A stretch of DNA of 52,258 bases from Elusimicrobia bacterium GWF2_62_30 (GTDB lineage: Bacteria > Elusimicrobiota > Elusimicrobia > Elusimicrobiales > UBA9959): assembly GCA_001799995.1 (NCBI GenBank), contig MGUK01000031.1, forward strand, positions 1 through 52,258. The letters run 5' to 3'. The position numbers and the translations under genes are program-made. Positions 25,273 to 37,400 of the stretch are shown here, piece after piece. The notes beneath the pieces are model-generated. The model saw only the letters and a list, made by a program, of their open reading frames with translations, ran no database searches and had not been told where the DNA came from. Within the stretch, counting starts at the first letter, position 1, and every line of letters starts with the position of its first letter.

Positions 25273-25300
25273 TTGACTTATAGCCAATAGGCCCTATAAT
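25273..25300 (+). promoter_or_regulatory. Promoter of the giant gene
   Basis: TTGACT (25273-25278), 16 bases, then a perfect TATAAT (25295-25300). Transcription should start near 25307, leaving a leader of about 178 bases before the GTG start. The stretch 25180-25272 has no gene and no clear terminator for the SIS gene. Confidence 0.8.
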
Positions 25301-25316
25301 ATAAGTACGGAAAGTC

Positions 25317-25408
25317 GCGGGACCCACGCAACAGCGGTGGGCGCCGCGAAAGCGCTTTTTTTGAGGGTAGCCGCCAGTCCGCTTTATTATTGCGGGGAAG
25401 CCGGCGGT
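25317..25408 (+). promoter_or_regulatory. Structured leader with possible terminator/antiterminator switch
   Basis: Three hairpins can be drawn. The first pairs GCGG (25317-25320) with CCGC (25344-25347) and, inside, CCCAC (25323-25327) with GTGGG (25337-25341). The second pairs GCGC (25341-25344) with GCGC (25352-25355) and is followed by seven T (25356-25362), terminator-like. It uses bases needed by the first, so the two exclude each other. The third pairs GCCGCC (25370-25375) with GGCGGT (25403-25408) and TCCGC with GCGGG inside it. This resembles an attenuator or riboswitch. I could not match it to c-di-GMP, fluoride, THF or other riboswitch cores that I know. Confidence 0.5.
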
Positions 25409-25431
25409 GTCGTTAGCGGTTTCTGTAGAAC

Positions 25432-25441
25432 GGGGGGGGGG
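25432..25441 (+). repeat. Run of ten G in the giant gene's leader
   Basis: Ten consecutive G lie between promoter and start codon, 43 bases before the GTG. Homopolymer runs of this length change length by slipped-strand mispairing, and in leaders they can vary expression of surface proteins. It could also be a site of sequencing error. Confidence 0.6.
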
Positions 25442-25484
25442 AACGAACGGTGTACGGTGAAGTTAACTTTATACGGGAGGTATT

Positions 25485-28400
25485 GTGCCGCAAAGGAAGG
25501 ATCCCGCTTCTTCCCCCGAACCTGGCCTCGCGCCCGGTGACGGGAGAACGAACGCCCCTGACGGGGCGGTCGGTCCTTTGCGCAGGTTCAGGGATCGCCT
25601 GCGCCGTTTCGGTTTCTGGCGCGTCCTGTGCGTCCTCCTCGTAAGCGTTCTCGTCCTGTCTTCCCTGCCGTCTTTCCTTTCCTCCGCCGGCCTCCATTTC
25701 GGGCTGGTTTCCGCCGTTAAAAGCAAGGTCAAAGAGCTGGCCGTAAAGGTCCGGGCCCACACGGCGCCCGGAACTCTTAACGCCATGACCGTATCCACCA
25801 CCGCCATCAGCCTTACCTGGAAGGACAATGCCAAAGATGAAACGGCCATAGCGATAGAGAGACGGGACCTTACCAATCAGAGAGCCTACAGGCAGGTGGC
25901 CGTGGCCCCCCCGGATACCATAAGCTACCTCGATACCGGCCTGGACCCGGGCGCTACTTATTTTTACCGCCTCAGGGCCCATACCGCCGCGGGCTGGTCG
26001 GATTATTCCAACGAAGCCTCCACCATGACCCGGCCCGTGCCGGGCCCCGGGGGGGAGACGCCCGGCGGCGACGGGGAGGACCCGGGCCCGATAGACCCGG
26101 ATTCCCCGGTGATCAGTTCCATCACGGTCATCCCGCTCGCCATCTCTACCGGCGGCGTTACCACCATAACCTGCTGGGCCTATTCCCCGGTAGGGCTGCA
26201 GCCCCTCACTTATAGCTGGACCGCCGTGGACGGAGGGGTAATAGCGGGGACCGGCAATTCCGTCACCTGGACCGCCCCGGCTTCGTCGGGTACTTACAGG
26301 GTGAGGCTCAAGGTGGGCGACGGCGGAGTGCATACCCCGGTAAAGCGCGACATCCTGGTCTACGTAGGCAACGATCCCGTGATCGTTTCCCTCGACGCGG
26401 AACCTTCTAAAATTTCCACCGGGACGGTCACCGAAGTGGTCTGTATTGCGACCACTTCCACGGGGGCCATGCTTTCCTATGCCTGGACCGCGGCCAGCGG
26501 GACTATCTCCGGCGTCGGCGCTTCCGTGAACTGGGCCGCCCCGGAATCCACGGGCACGTACATGATAAGCTGCGAGGTGACGGACTCCTTCGGCAGGAGC
26601 GCCTCCAGCACCACGCTCGTCCTGGTCAATAACCTGGAGATACTCTCGCTGACGGCCGCGCCGGTAGTCGTTTCCACCGGCGGGACTTCGGCCGTGAGCT
26701 GCGTTATCTTCGATCCGGGTACCGGGCCTATCACCTATACCTGGGACGTGGACGGCGGCACCATAACCGGCGCCGGCGCGTCCGTCACCTGGGAAGCCCC
26801 GCTTTCCACCGGCAGCTTTAAGATAAGCTGCGAGGTCACCGACGGGGTCGCAACGCTGATACGCGAGTTGGAGGTCTGGTCCGCCACGGGGCCGGTGATC
26901 ATGGAACTGACGGCCACCCCGACAAAAGTATCCACCGGGGCCGTCTCCGCCATAGTCTGCCTGGCTTCCTCCCCCGCCCAGGGCGAGCTTACTTACGTCT
27001 GGACGGCCGCGAGCGGCACTATAACGCAGACCGGCACCGCCGGCCTCGTGACCTGGGCGGCCCCGCTGTCCACCGGCATCTACCTGGTGAACATCGAAGT
27101 GACGGACTCGCGCGGCGTAAGCACGTCCAGTTCCGTGCCTGTGATGGTAAGCAACCTGCAGATAACCTCGCTGACGGCCATGCCGGCCGTGATCTCTACC
27201 GGGGCGGTTTCCGGCCTGGTCTGCACCGTCGCGGGCCCGGCCAACCCCGACCTGACCTATAAATGGACGTCGCTGGACGGGTTGATCAGCGGCACCGGCG
27301 CGTCCGTCACTTGGACGGCGCCCTTGACCGTCGGCAAGTACTCCGTAAAATGCGAAGTATCGGACGGGCTTGATATCGTGGAACGGGAAGTCGACGTCTG
27401 GGCGGCCACCGGGCCGGTCATAACCGTGATGCTGTCGGACGTAGTAAAGGTAGCCACCGGCGCGGTCGCGAACGTTATCTGCATCGCCTCGGCGCCCAGC
27501 GCCGGGCCGCTGGTGTATACCTGGACGGCCGCCAGCGGCACTTTAAGCGGCACCGGCTACACCGTTGCCTGGACGGCGCCGCTGACCACCGGCACTTATG
27601 TCCTGAACGTCCTGGTGGCCGATGAATACGGCGTAACGGCCTCCAGCTCCATTGCCCTGCTGGTCAACAACCTTTCTATAACTTCTCTCACGGCCCGGCC
27701 CGCCGTGGTTTCCACCGGCGCGGTTTCGGGCGTGGTCTGCCTGATCTCCGGCCCGGCCGACCCGAACCTGACCTACACCTGGACCCCTACGGGCGGGGAG
27801 ATAACCGGCACCGGGGCGTCGGTTACCTGGACCGCTCCGGAAGAGATCGGCAGGTACGCGATAAGGTGCGAAGTTACCGACGGCCAGGCGACGGTGGCGA
27901 AGGACGTGGATCTCTGGGCGGCCACGGGCCCGGTCATCATCTCCCTGACGGCCGGGGACGTGAAGCTGTCCACAGGCGCGGACACGGAGATAGTCTGTCT
28001 GGCCTCGGCGCCCAGCGCCGGGCCGCTAGTATATACCTGGACGGCCGCCAGCGGCACTATAACCGGCACCGGGGATACTATCAGCTGGACCGCGCCGCTG
28101 ACCACCGGCACTTATATCGTGAATATCCTGGTGGCGGACGAATTCGGCATAACGGTTTCCAGCGCCCTGGCCATGCTGGTCAACAACCTCTCCATCGCTT
28201 CGCTTACGGCCATGCCGGCCGTGGTGTACACCAGCAGCGAGGCGCAGGTGCTCTGTACCGTTACAGGTCCGGCCGGCCCGGACCTGGTCTATACGTGGAT
28301 GCCCTCGGGCGGGGAAATAACGGGCACCGGGGCGGCGGTGACCTGGACCGCGCCGGCGGAGATCGGCGCCTACGTTATAAAGTGCGAGGTCACCGACGGC

Positions 28401-31400
28401 ATAGCCACGGTGCAGCAGGACGTGAACGTCTGGTCGGCCACCGGCCCGGTGATAATTTCCCTCAGGCCCGACGAGGTGAAGCTCTCCACCGGCGCGGCCA
28501 CGGATATCGTCTGCCTGGCCTCCGCCCCCAGCTCCGGCCCGCTCACGTACGTGTGGACCGCCGCCAGCGGCACCATAAACGGCTCCGGCTCCGACGTGGA
28601 CTGGACGGCGCCGCTGTCCACCGGCGTTTACGTGATAAACGTAGATGTGACGGACATGTACGGGATAACGGTCTCCAGCTCGCTGTATATGCTGGTGAAC
28701 AACCTCTCGATAACCTCGCTTACGGCCATGCCGGCCGTGGTTTCCACCGGCGGGGTTTCCGGAGTGGTCTGCCTGGTCTCCGGGCCTACCAACCCGGACC
28801 TGACCTATACGTGGACGACGACGGACGGCGTGATAAACGGCACCGGCGCGTCGGTTACCTGGACCGCGCCGCTGGAGCCCGGCGCCCACTCGATAACGTG
28901 CGAGGTCACCGACGGCATCGCCACGGTGCAGGAAGAAGTGGACGTCTGGGCGGCCACCGGCCCGGTCATCATTTCCCTGCGCGCCGAATCCCTCAAGATC
29001 TCGACCGGGGCGGCTACGGACATAATCTGCCTGGCCTCCGCCCCCAGCTCCGGCCCGCTTTCGTACGTGTGGACGGCCGCGAGCGGCACTATAACGGGCA
29101 CCGGCAGTTCCGCGAGCTGGACGGCGCCGCTGTCCACCGGCATTTACTTCATAAGCGTTGAGGTGGAAGACCAATACAACGTCAAAGCGTCCAGCCAGCT
29201 GGCCATAGTCGTCAGCAACCTCGTTATAACGTCGCTTACGGCCATGCCCGCCGTGGTTTCCACGGGCGCGGCCTCCGGCGTGACCTGCCTGGTCTCGCCC
29301 GCCGGCCCCGGGCTTACCTATACCTGGACCACTACGGGGGGAGCCATCGCCGGCACCGGGGCGGAGGTCACCTGGACGGCGCCGCTGGAGATCGGCGGCT
29401 ACACGATAAAGTGCGATGTTTCCGACGGTCTCGCTACCCTGTCGCGCGAAGTGGACGTCTGGGCGGCCACCGGCCCGGTCATCATCTCCATACTGCCTGA
29501 AGAAGTGAAAATATCCACCGGCGCGGACACGGGCATAGTCTGCGTAGCCTCCGCGCCCAGCGCCGGGCCCCTCGTATATACCTGGACGTCGGCGAGCGGC
29601 ACCATAACCGGCACCCTCGGGGCCGCGAACTGGACGGCGCCGCTGTCCACCGGCATTTACATGATAACCTGCCAGGTGGAGGACGAGTTCCACGTGACGG
29701 CGTCCACCACTATCTCCATTGTGGTCAGCAACCTGGCCATAACGTCCCTTACGGCCATGCCGGGCGTGGTTTCCACCGGCGGGGTTTCCGGGGTGGTCTG
29801 TACCGTCCCGGTCACGGAAGGGGTTACCTATATCTGGACGCCTACCGGCGGCGTTATAACCGGCACCGGGGCGTCGGTCACCTGGACCGCGCCGCCGGAG
29901 ATAGGCACCTACACCATCAGGTGCGAAGTCACCGACGGCCTCGCCACGCTGCAGCAGCAGGTGGCCGTCTGGGCGGCCACCGGCCCGGTCATCATCTCCC
30001 TGACGGCCGATAACGTGATCCTGTCCACCGGGTCGGACACGGGCATCGTCTGCGTAGCCTCGGCGCCCGGCCCCGGCCCGCTTACTTACACCTGGACGGC
30101 CGCGAGCGGGACCGTGACCAGCACCCTGGGAAGTGCGAACTGGGCGGCGCCGCTGACCACCGGGACCTACCTGATAAGCCTCGATATCGAGGATGAATTC
30201 CATGTCGTAAAATCCACCACGCTCTCTATCGTGGTCAGCAACCTCGCCATGGCGCTTACCGCCTCGCCGACCGTGATCTCCACGAGCGAGGTTTCGGCCA
30301 TCACCTGCTCCGTCTCCGGCCAGAGCGCGACCGTTACCTATGACTGGACGGCCGCCAGCGGCACGATAACGGGGACCGGCGCGGTGGTGGACTGGACAGC
30401 GCCCGAGTCGAGCGGGACCTACATCGTGAACTGCGCGGTTTCCGACGGCGACGCCACGGTGCAGGCCCAGGTGAGCATTTTGGTGGCGACCGGCCCGGTG
30501 ATAATCTCGCTGACGGCGGACCGCCCGCAGCTCTCCACCGGCACCACCACCGAAGTGGTCTGCCTGGCAACGGCCCCCGGTTCCGGGAACCTTACCTACG
30601 TGTGGACGGCCGATAGCGGCACGATAAACGGCAGCGGGGAAGCCGTTGACTGGACCGCCCCCGACTCGACCGGCACTTACCAGATATCCTGCGAGGTGAC
30701 CGGCTCCCGCCCGGGCAGCGCGATACGCTCCATCAGCGTGCTGGTCAACAATCCGCCGGTCATCTCTTCTATCTCCGTGGTCCCGTCCGTAGTCGCGCCC
30801 GACGCCGCTTCCGTGCTGACCTGTTTCGCCCACGATCCGGACAACCCGGTGCTGGCTTATGAGTGGAATCCCGCGAGCGGCACGATAACGGGGACCGGCG
30901 CGGCGGTCAACTGGACGGCGCCGGCGGCCACCGGGACGTACACGGTCTCCTGCGTCGTTGCGGACGGGGAGGGCGGCACCGACAGCGAAACCGTGAGCAT
31001 CATCGTCAGCAGCCTTCCCATTATCCTCTCGCTGAACGCCGAGCCCAATACTATTTCCACCAGCGCCACCTCGGCCCTCCGCTGCGAAGCTTTGGCCGCG
31101 GCCGGCGGCGCCCTGACCTATAACTGGGCGGCGGGCAGCGGCACTATAACCGGCACCGGTTCCCAGGTGACCTGGTCGCCGCCGGTCTCCACGGGCGCCT
31201 ATACTATCTCCTGCGAGGTCGTGGAAACCGGGATCGGCAGCGTCACACGCTCGCTGAACGTGACGGTGAACAACCCGCCGGTGATCTCTTCCGTAACCGC
31301 GTCCCCGACGGTGGTGTCCACGGCCGCCGTCTCGGTCATAACGTGCCATGTCACCGACCCGGACAACCCGGTGCTGTTCTATACCTGGACCCCGTCGAGC

Positions 31401-34400
31401 GGCAGCATCAGCGGTACCGGCGCGGCGGTGAACTGGACGGCGCCCCTGTCCAGCGGCATCTATACGGTTACCTGCGAGGTTTCGGACGGGGAGGGCGGCG
31501 TCGACACCGGGTTCGTCACCGTTATCGTGAGCAGCATGCCGGTGATAGTCTCGCTGGACGCCTCTCCCGCAGAGATCTCCACCGGTACCTCTTCTGACTT
31601 AAGCTGCGACGCTTACGCCCCCGGCGACGTCCCCCTGGCCTATAACTGGATAGCAGGCAGCGGCACGATAACCGGCACCGGTTCCAACGTGACCTGGACT
31701 GCGCCGGTGTCCGTCGGCACGTTCACGATCACCTGCGAGGTGTCCGCTGACGGCAAATCCGCCAGCCGGAGCGTCAATATCGTGGTGAACAATCCTCCGA
31801 CGATACTGTCGCTTACCTCCGACCCGGCGATGGTCTCGATGGGGCATATTTCCACGGTCACCTGCGTCACCGCGGACCCCGGCAACCCCGCCTACATCTA
31901 TACCTGGGACAAGTCGTCCGGTACGCTGACGGGCAGCGGCACGGAAGTGTATTGGACGGCGCCCGATTCGAGCGGGACCTACATGATCTCCTGCGAGGTT
32001 TCGGACGGCGCCGGCGGGGACGCGCAGAAAACCCTCTTTATCACCGTCAGCAGCGTCCCGGTGATAGATTCCCTGGCGATCAGTCCCGTAGAAGTTTCCA
32101 CGGGTTCCCAGGCGAACCTGATCTGCACGGCAAGGGCGCCGGATAACGGGGCCCTGGCCTATAACTGGACCCCCGGCAGCGGCACCATCACCGGCACGGG
32201 TTCCCAGGTTTCCTGGACGGCGCCGGAGTCGACCGGCACCTATATGATCTCCTGCGCGGTTTCGGCGTGGGGCGAGACGGCGTCCCAGAGCGTTAACGTG
32301 CTGGTGAACAACCCGCCGTTCATCTCCTCCATGACCGCGGACCCGGAGACCGTCTTCCCGCTCAATATCTCCACCGTCTCCTGCTGGGCGCATGACCCCG
32401 ATAACCCGGTGCTGACCTACGTGTGGACGGTTTCTTCGGGCGCCTACACGGAGTTCGCCCCCGGGCGGATAGAATGGACGGCCCCGGCCTCGACCGGCAC
32501 GTATAACATCTCCTGCCAGGCGTCCGACGGAGAGGGCGGCAGCGCGGAGCAGGACGTCGATATCGAGGTGAGCAGCCTGCCGGTGATAATGAACATTTCG
32601 GCCTTCCCGGACGAGGTCTCGACCGGGACGGCGACCGCGCTGCAATGCGACGCCTATTCTCCCGGGAACACCGCTTTGTCCTACGACTGGCAGGCCGGCA
32701 GCGGCACCTTGAGCGGGAGCGGCGCGGCCGTGAGCTGGATGGCGCCGGTTTCTACCGGGACCTATACGATAAACTGCCGCGTTACCGACGCCCAGGGAAG
32801 CATTACCGGCAGCGTGAACGTGCTCGTCAACAATCCGCCGGTGATAAGTTCCGTCACCGCGGCCCCCGCCGTTGTTTCGCCGCTGGCCGTCTCCACCGTG
32901 ACCTGCGCGGCGCAGGACCCGGACAATGCCGTGCTGTTCTATTCCTGGACGCTGGACGGCGGAACTTACGGCACGCTGGCCCCCGGGCAGATCCGGTGGA
33001 CGGCCCCGCTGTCCACCGGGGCGTATAACCTCCTTTGCACCGCCGCGGACGGGGAAGGCGGCGAAGACCAGGGCAGCGTAGAGGTCATCGTCAGCAGCCT
33101 GCCCATCATAAGGTCCCTGACCAGCGAGCCGAACTCCGTATCTACCGGCGGCGCCGCCAGCCTGCACTGCGTAGCCCTCGCGCCGGACGACGAGGAGCTT
33201 TCCTATAACTGGGTAGTGGGCAGCGGCACTATCACCGGCACCGGCGCCGACGTGACCTGGACCGCCCCCGAATCCACCGGCACATACGTCATCCGCTGCG
33301 AAGTTTCCGCGGGCGGCCAGATGGTGGCCGGCGGAGTCCCCGTGCTGGTGAACAATCCGCCGGTCATCGACGGCATGTTCGCCGATCCGGCGAGTCTCAG
33401 GCCTTCCGGGATTTCCACGGTCACCTGCTCCGCGCATGACCCCGACAATTTCGTGCTGACGTACGGCTGGCAGGTTAGCGGCGGCACTTATTTCGACCTG
33501 GGCGGCGGTCAGGCGAGATGGGAAGCCCCCGCAGCGACCGGCAGCTATACGGTGAGCTGCGAAGTGACCGACGGCGAAGGCGGCCGGGACACCGACAGCA
33601 TGGTTGTCCCGGTGAGCAACCTGCCGGTCATCAGCGCCCTCGTGGCCGACCCGGCCGAGGTCTCCACCGGGGCGACGGCCGCGCTCTCCTGCACGGCCTC
33701 CGATCCCGACAGCGACCCGCTGACTTATACCTGGACGCCGGGCAGCGGCACAATAACCGGTACCGGCTCGGACGTGGTCTGGACCGCGCCCCTTTCTACG
33801 GGCACCTACATGATCTACTGTCAGGTCAGCGACGGGAACGGCGGTTCCGCCCAGGAGAGCGTGAACGTGCTGGTGAACAACCCGCCGGTGATAAGTTCGC
33901 TGGTCGCGCTTCCGCCGGTGATCTCCAGCGGCGAGGTTTCCAACATCACCTGCTCCGCGGACGATCCGGATAACACGGTGCTGAACTATGAGTGGGCCGC
34001 CGGCAGCGGCTCTATAACCGGCACCGGGGCGACGATCGCCTGGACCGCCCCCGAATCCTCCGGCACGTACATGGTAGGGTGTACCGTTTCCGACGGCGAG
34101 GGCGGGGAGGACCAGCAGAGCGTGCAGGTCATCGTCAGCAGCCTACCCGTGATAGTTTCCCTGACGGCCGACCCGGAGCAGGTGTCTACCGGGACCGCGG
34201 CCGACTTGAACTGCGAGGCTTATGACCCGGCGGGGGGCACCCCGGTTTACAACTGGTCGGCGGCCAGCGGCACGGTGAACGGCACCGGCTCCGCCGCGAT
34301 CTGGACGGCGCCCCTGACCACCGGCACATACCATATTACCTGCCAGGTGGTCGGAGGGAACGGCGGCAGCGTGCAGCAGGACGTCGTCATCCTGGTGAAC

Positions 34401-37400
34401 AACCCGCCGGTCATCTCCTCGCTTATCGCGGTCCCCGCGGTACTGCTGCCGCTGGAGATCTCCACCTTGACCTGTACGGCCACCGATCCGGACAACCCGG
34501 TCATCTATACCTGGACCGCGGGCAGCGGCACCATAAGCGGCCTCGGCGCCGAGGTCTACTGGCGGGCGCCGGCCTCTACCGGGACCTATACGATAGGGTG
34601 CGAGGTTTCCGACGGCGAGGGCGGGACCGACTACCGGCCCGTGAACGTAGCTGTCCGAAATAACGCGCCGCCTCAGGTCTCGCTCATTAGCGCCTCGCCG
34701 CAGGAGATCAGCGCTTTCACCAACTCCCTGATCACGTGCCTGGCTTCCGACCCGGACAGCGACCCGCTGAGCTATACCTGGACGGCGGCCAGCGGCACCC
34801 TGGCCGGTACCGGTTCGGACGTGGTCTGGACCGCCCCCGTTTCCACCGGTCTCTACACGATAAACTGCGTGGTCTCGGACGCGTTCAGCGGGGTATCCAC
34901 CAGCGTCGTCGTGAACGTCAACAACCCGCCGGTGATAAATTCGCTCACGGCGGACCCGGATTTCATCTCGCCGCTGGCCATTTCCACCCTGACCTGTTCC
35001 GCTTCGGACCCGGACACTCCCGTGCTGTTTTATCTCTGGACCGCTTCGAGCGGCACGGTGATCGGCACCGGGTATCAAGTGCGCTGGCAGGCGCCCGTGT
35101 CCAGCGGGGCTTATGTCGTGAACTGCGAAGTCTCCGACGGCGGCTCCGGCAGCGTGGACCAGAACGTCAATCTTTCGGTCAGCAGCGTGCCGGTGATAAA
35201 TCTGCTGTCCGTAGCTCCGCCCCAGGTCTCCACCGGGGCGCAGGCGGCCCTGATCTGCCAGGCCATCGCCCCGGACGACCTGGTCCCGGACTATACCTGG
35301 CTGCCGGCGAGCGGGACGATAACCGGCACCGGCACGAACGTCAGCTGGACCGCCCCCGACTCCACCGGCACGTATTTCATAACCTGCCAGGCCAGCGCCG
35401 GAGGCGGGTCGGTGAGCGCCAGCACCAGCGTGCTGGTCAACAATCCCCCGGTCATAGCTTCCCTGACCACCGACCCGGCGCGCGTTTCGCCGCTGCGTGT
35501 TTCCACGGTGACCTGCTCGGCCCATGACCCGGACAACCCCGTGCTTGACTACGCGTGGAACTTCACGGGCGGGACCTACGAGGAGACCGGCACCGTCGGC
35601 CAGGTGCGGTGGACTGCGCCGGACTCTACCGGTTCTTACACTGCAGGCTGCACGGTCTCGGACGGCGAGGGCGGCACGGCTCAGCAGAATACCGGGATCA
35701 TCGTGGCCAGCATGCCCGTCATCCTATCCCTGATCGCGTCGCCGGAGATGGTGTCCACCGGGGCGGCCGCGGGCCTGAACTGCGCGGCCCTCGTTTCCGA
35801 CAACGTGGAACCGCTCTATACCTGGACGCCCGGCAGCGGGACCATAACCGGTACCGGGGCCAGCGTTTCCTGGACCGCGCCTGTTTCGACCGGGACCTAC
35901 ATGATATTCTGCGAGGTTTCCGCCGACGGTAAAACGGTGAGCGCCAGCGTGAACGTGCTCGTCAATAACCCGCCGGTGATCGCGTCCCTGGAGGCCGCAC
36001 CGCCCAACGTGCAGCCGACGAACATCTCCACCGTGACCTGCACGGCCCACGACCCGGACAACTCGGTGATCTCCTACGTCTGGAGCGTCAGCACGGGCGC
36101 TTATGCGGACCTGGGCGGCGGCCAGATAAGGTGGACGGCCCCGGCCTCCACCGGGTCCTGCAATGTTACCTGCCGGGTGTCCGACGGCGAGGGCGGAGAA
36201 GCGCAGCAAAGCATTTCCATCACCATCAACAGCGTGCCCGACATCCAGTCCCTGACCGCCGCTCCGCCCACCGTCACCTCGGGCGGGACCTCGGTGCTGA
36301 CCTGCACCGCCGTAGACCCCGAAGGCGGCCTGCTCGCGTATTCCTGGCTGGCCGCCAGCGGGACGATAAACGGCAACACTTTCGAGGAAGACTGGACGGC
36401 GCCGGCCGCTACCGGGGCGTATATCGTGGCCTGCCAGGTCACGGACGGCTACAATGTCGTCACCGCCAGCGTGGTGGTGAGCGTCAACAATCCGCCGGTG
36501 ATAACCAGCACGGGCGTGGCCCCGGGAATGGTCTCTCCCCTGCACGTCTCCACGCTTACCTGCTCGGCCACGGACCCCGACGACCCCGTGCTGACCTACA
36601 CCTGGACCCCCGCCGCCGGGACCATAGACGGCACCGGCACGGAGGTTTACTGGACCGCCCCGGCTTCCACCGGCAGCTACACGATCCTCCTTGAAGTCTC
36701 CGACGGGGAGAATATCGACGAGGCCACCCTGACGGTTACCGTGAGCAGCCTGCCGTCCATAACGTCCCTGACCGCCGCCCCGGGCACCGTTTCCACCGGC
36801 ACCAGCGCCGGCCTCAGCTGCGCAGCCGTCGCGCCGGATGACGCCGCGCTGGACTACCTGTGGATCCCCGGCAGCGGCACGGTCACGGGGACCGGCGCGA
36901 ACGTCCAGTGGACGGCCCCGGAGTCGACCGGCACCTATATGATCACCTGCCGGGTCACCTCCGGGGGGGAGAGCGTGGAACAGAGCGTTAACGTGTTCGT
37001 GAACAATCCGCCTGTAATTGATTCGCTTACCGGGGCGCCGCCGGCTCTCGCGCCGCTGGAGATCTCCACCATTACCTGCGCGGCCCACGACCCGGACAAT
37101 CCCGTGCTTATCTATAACTGGTCGGCCGCCAGCGGCACCATCAGCGGTACGGGCTCCGAGATCTACTGGACCGCGCCCGCGTCCACCGCGGTCTACGTAA
37201 TCAGCTGCACGGTCTCCGACGGCGAGGGCGGGGAGGCCTCCTCCAGCGTCAATATCACGGTAAGGCTCAATGAACCCCCGGCGATAGGCTCCCTGACGGC
37301 GTTCCCCGTCAACATCAGTACGAACGCCGCTTCCGCCATCACCTGCCTCGCCACGGACCCGGACAACGATCCCCTGGCCTATGTCTGGAGCGCCGGCAGC

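Noticed and set aside
25317-25408. Cyclic di-GMP (GEMM) riboswitch
   Set aside because: CACGCAA and GGTAGCC fragments are present, but the conserved core order, the second ACGCAAAGCC block and the tetraloop stem are missing.
25337-25540. A 67-codon plus-strand frame overlapping the giant gene's leader
   Set aside because: It has no ribosome-binding site, crosses the leader hairpins and the G10 run, and overlaps the real start in another frame.
28026-31349. A 1,107-codon minus-strand frame (and an 803-codon one at 35724-38135) opposite the giant gene
   Set aside because: The frames are repetitive, Arg/Gly-rich, without start signals, and are explained by the repeated plus-strand sequence.
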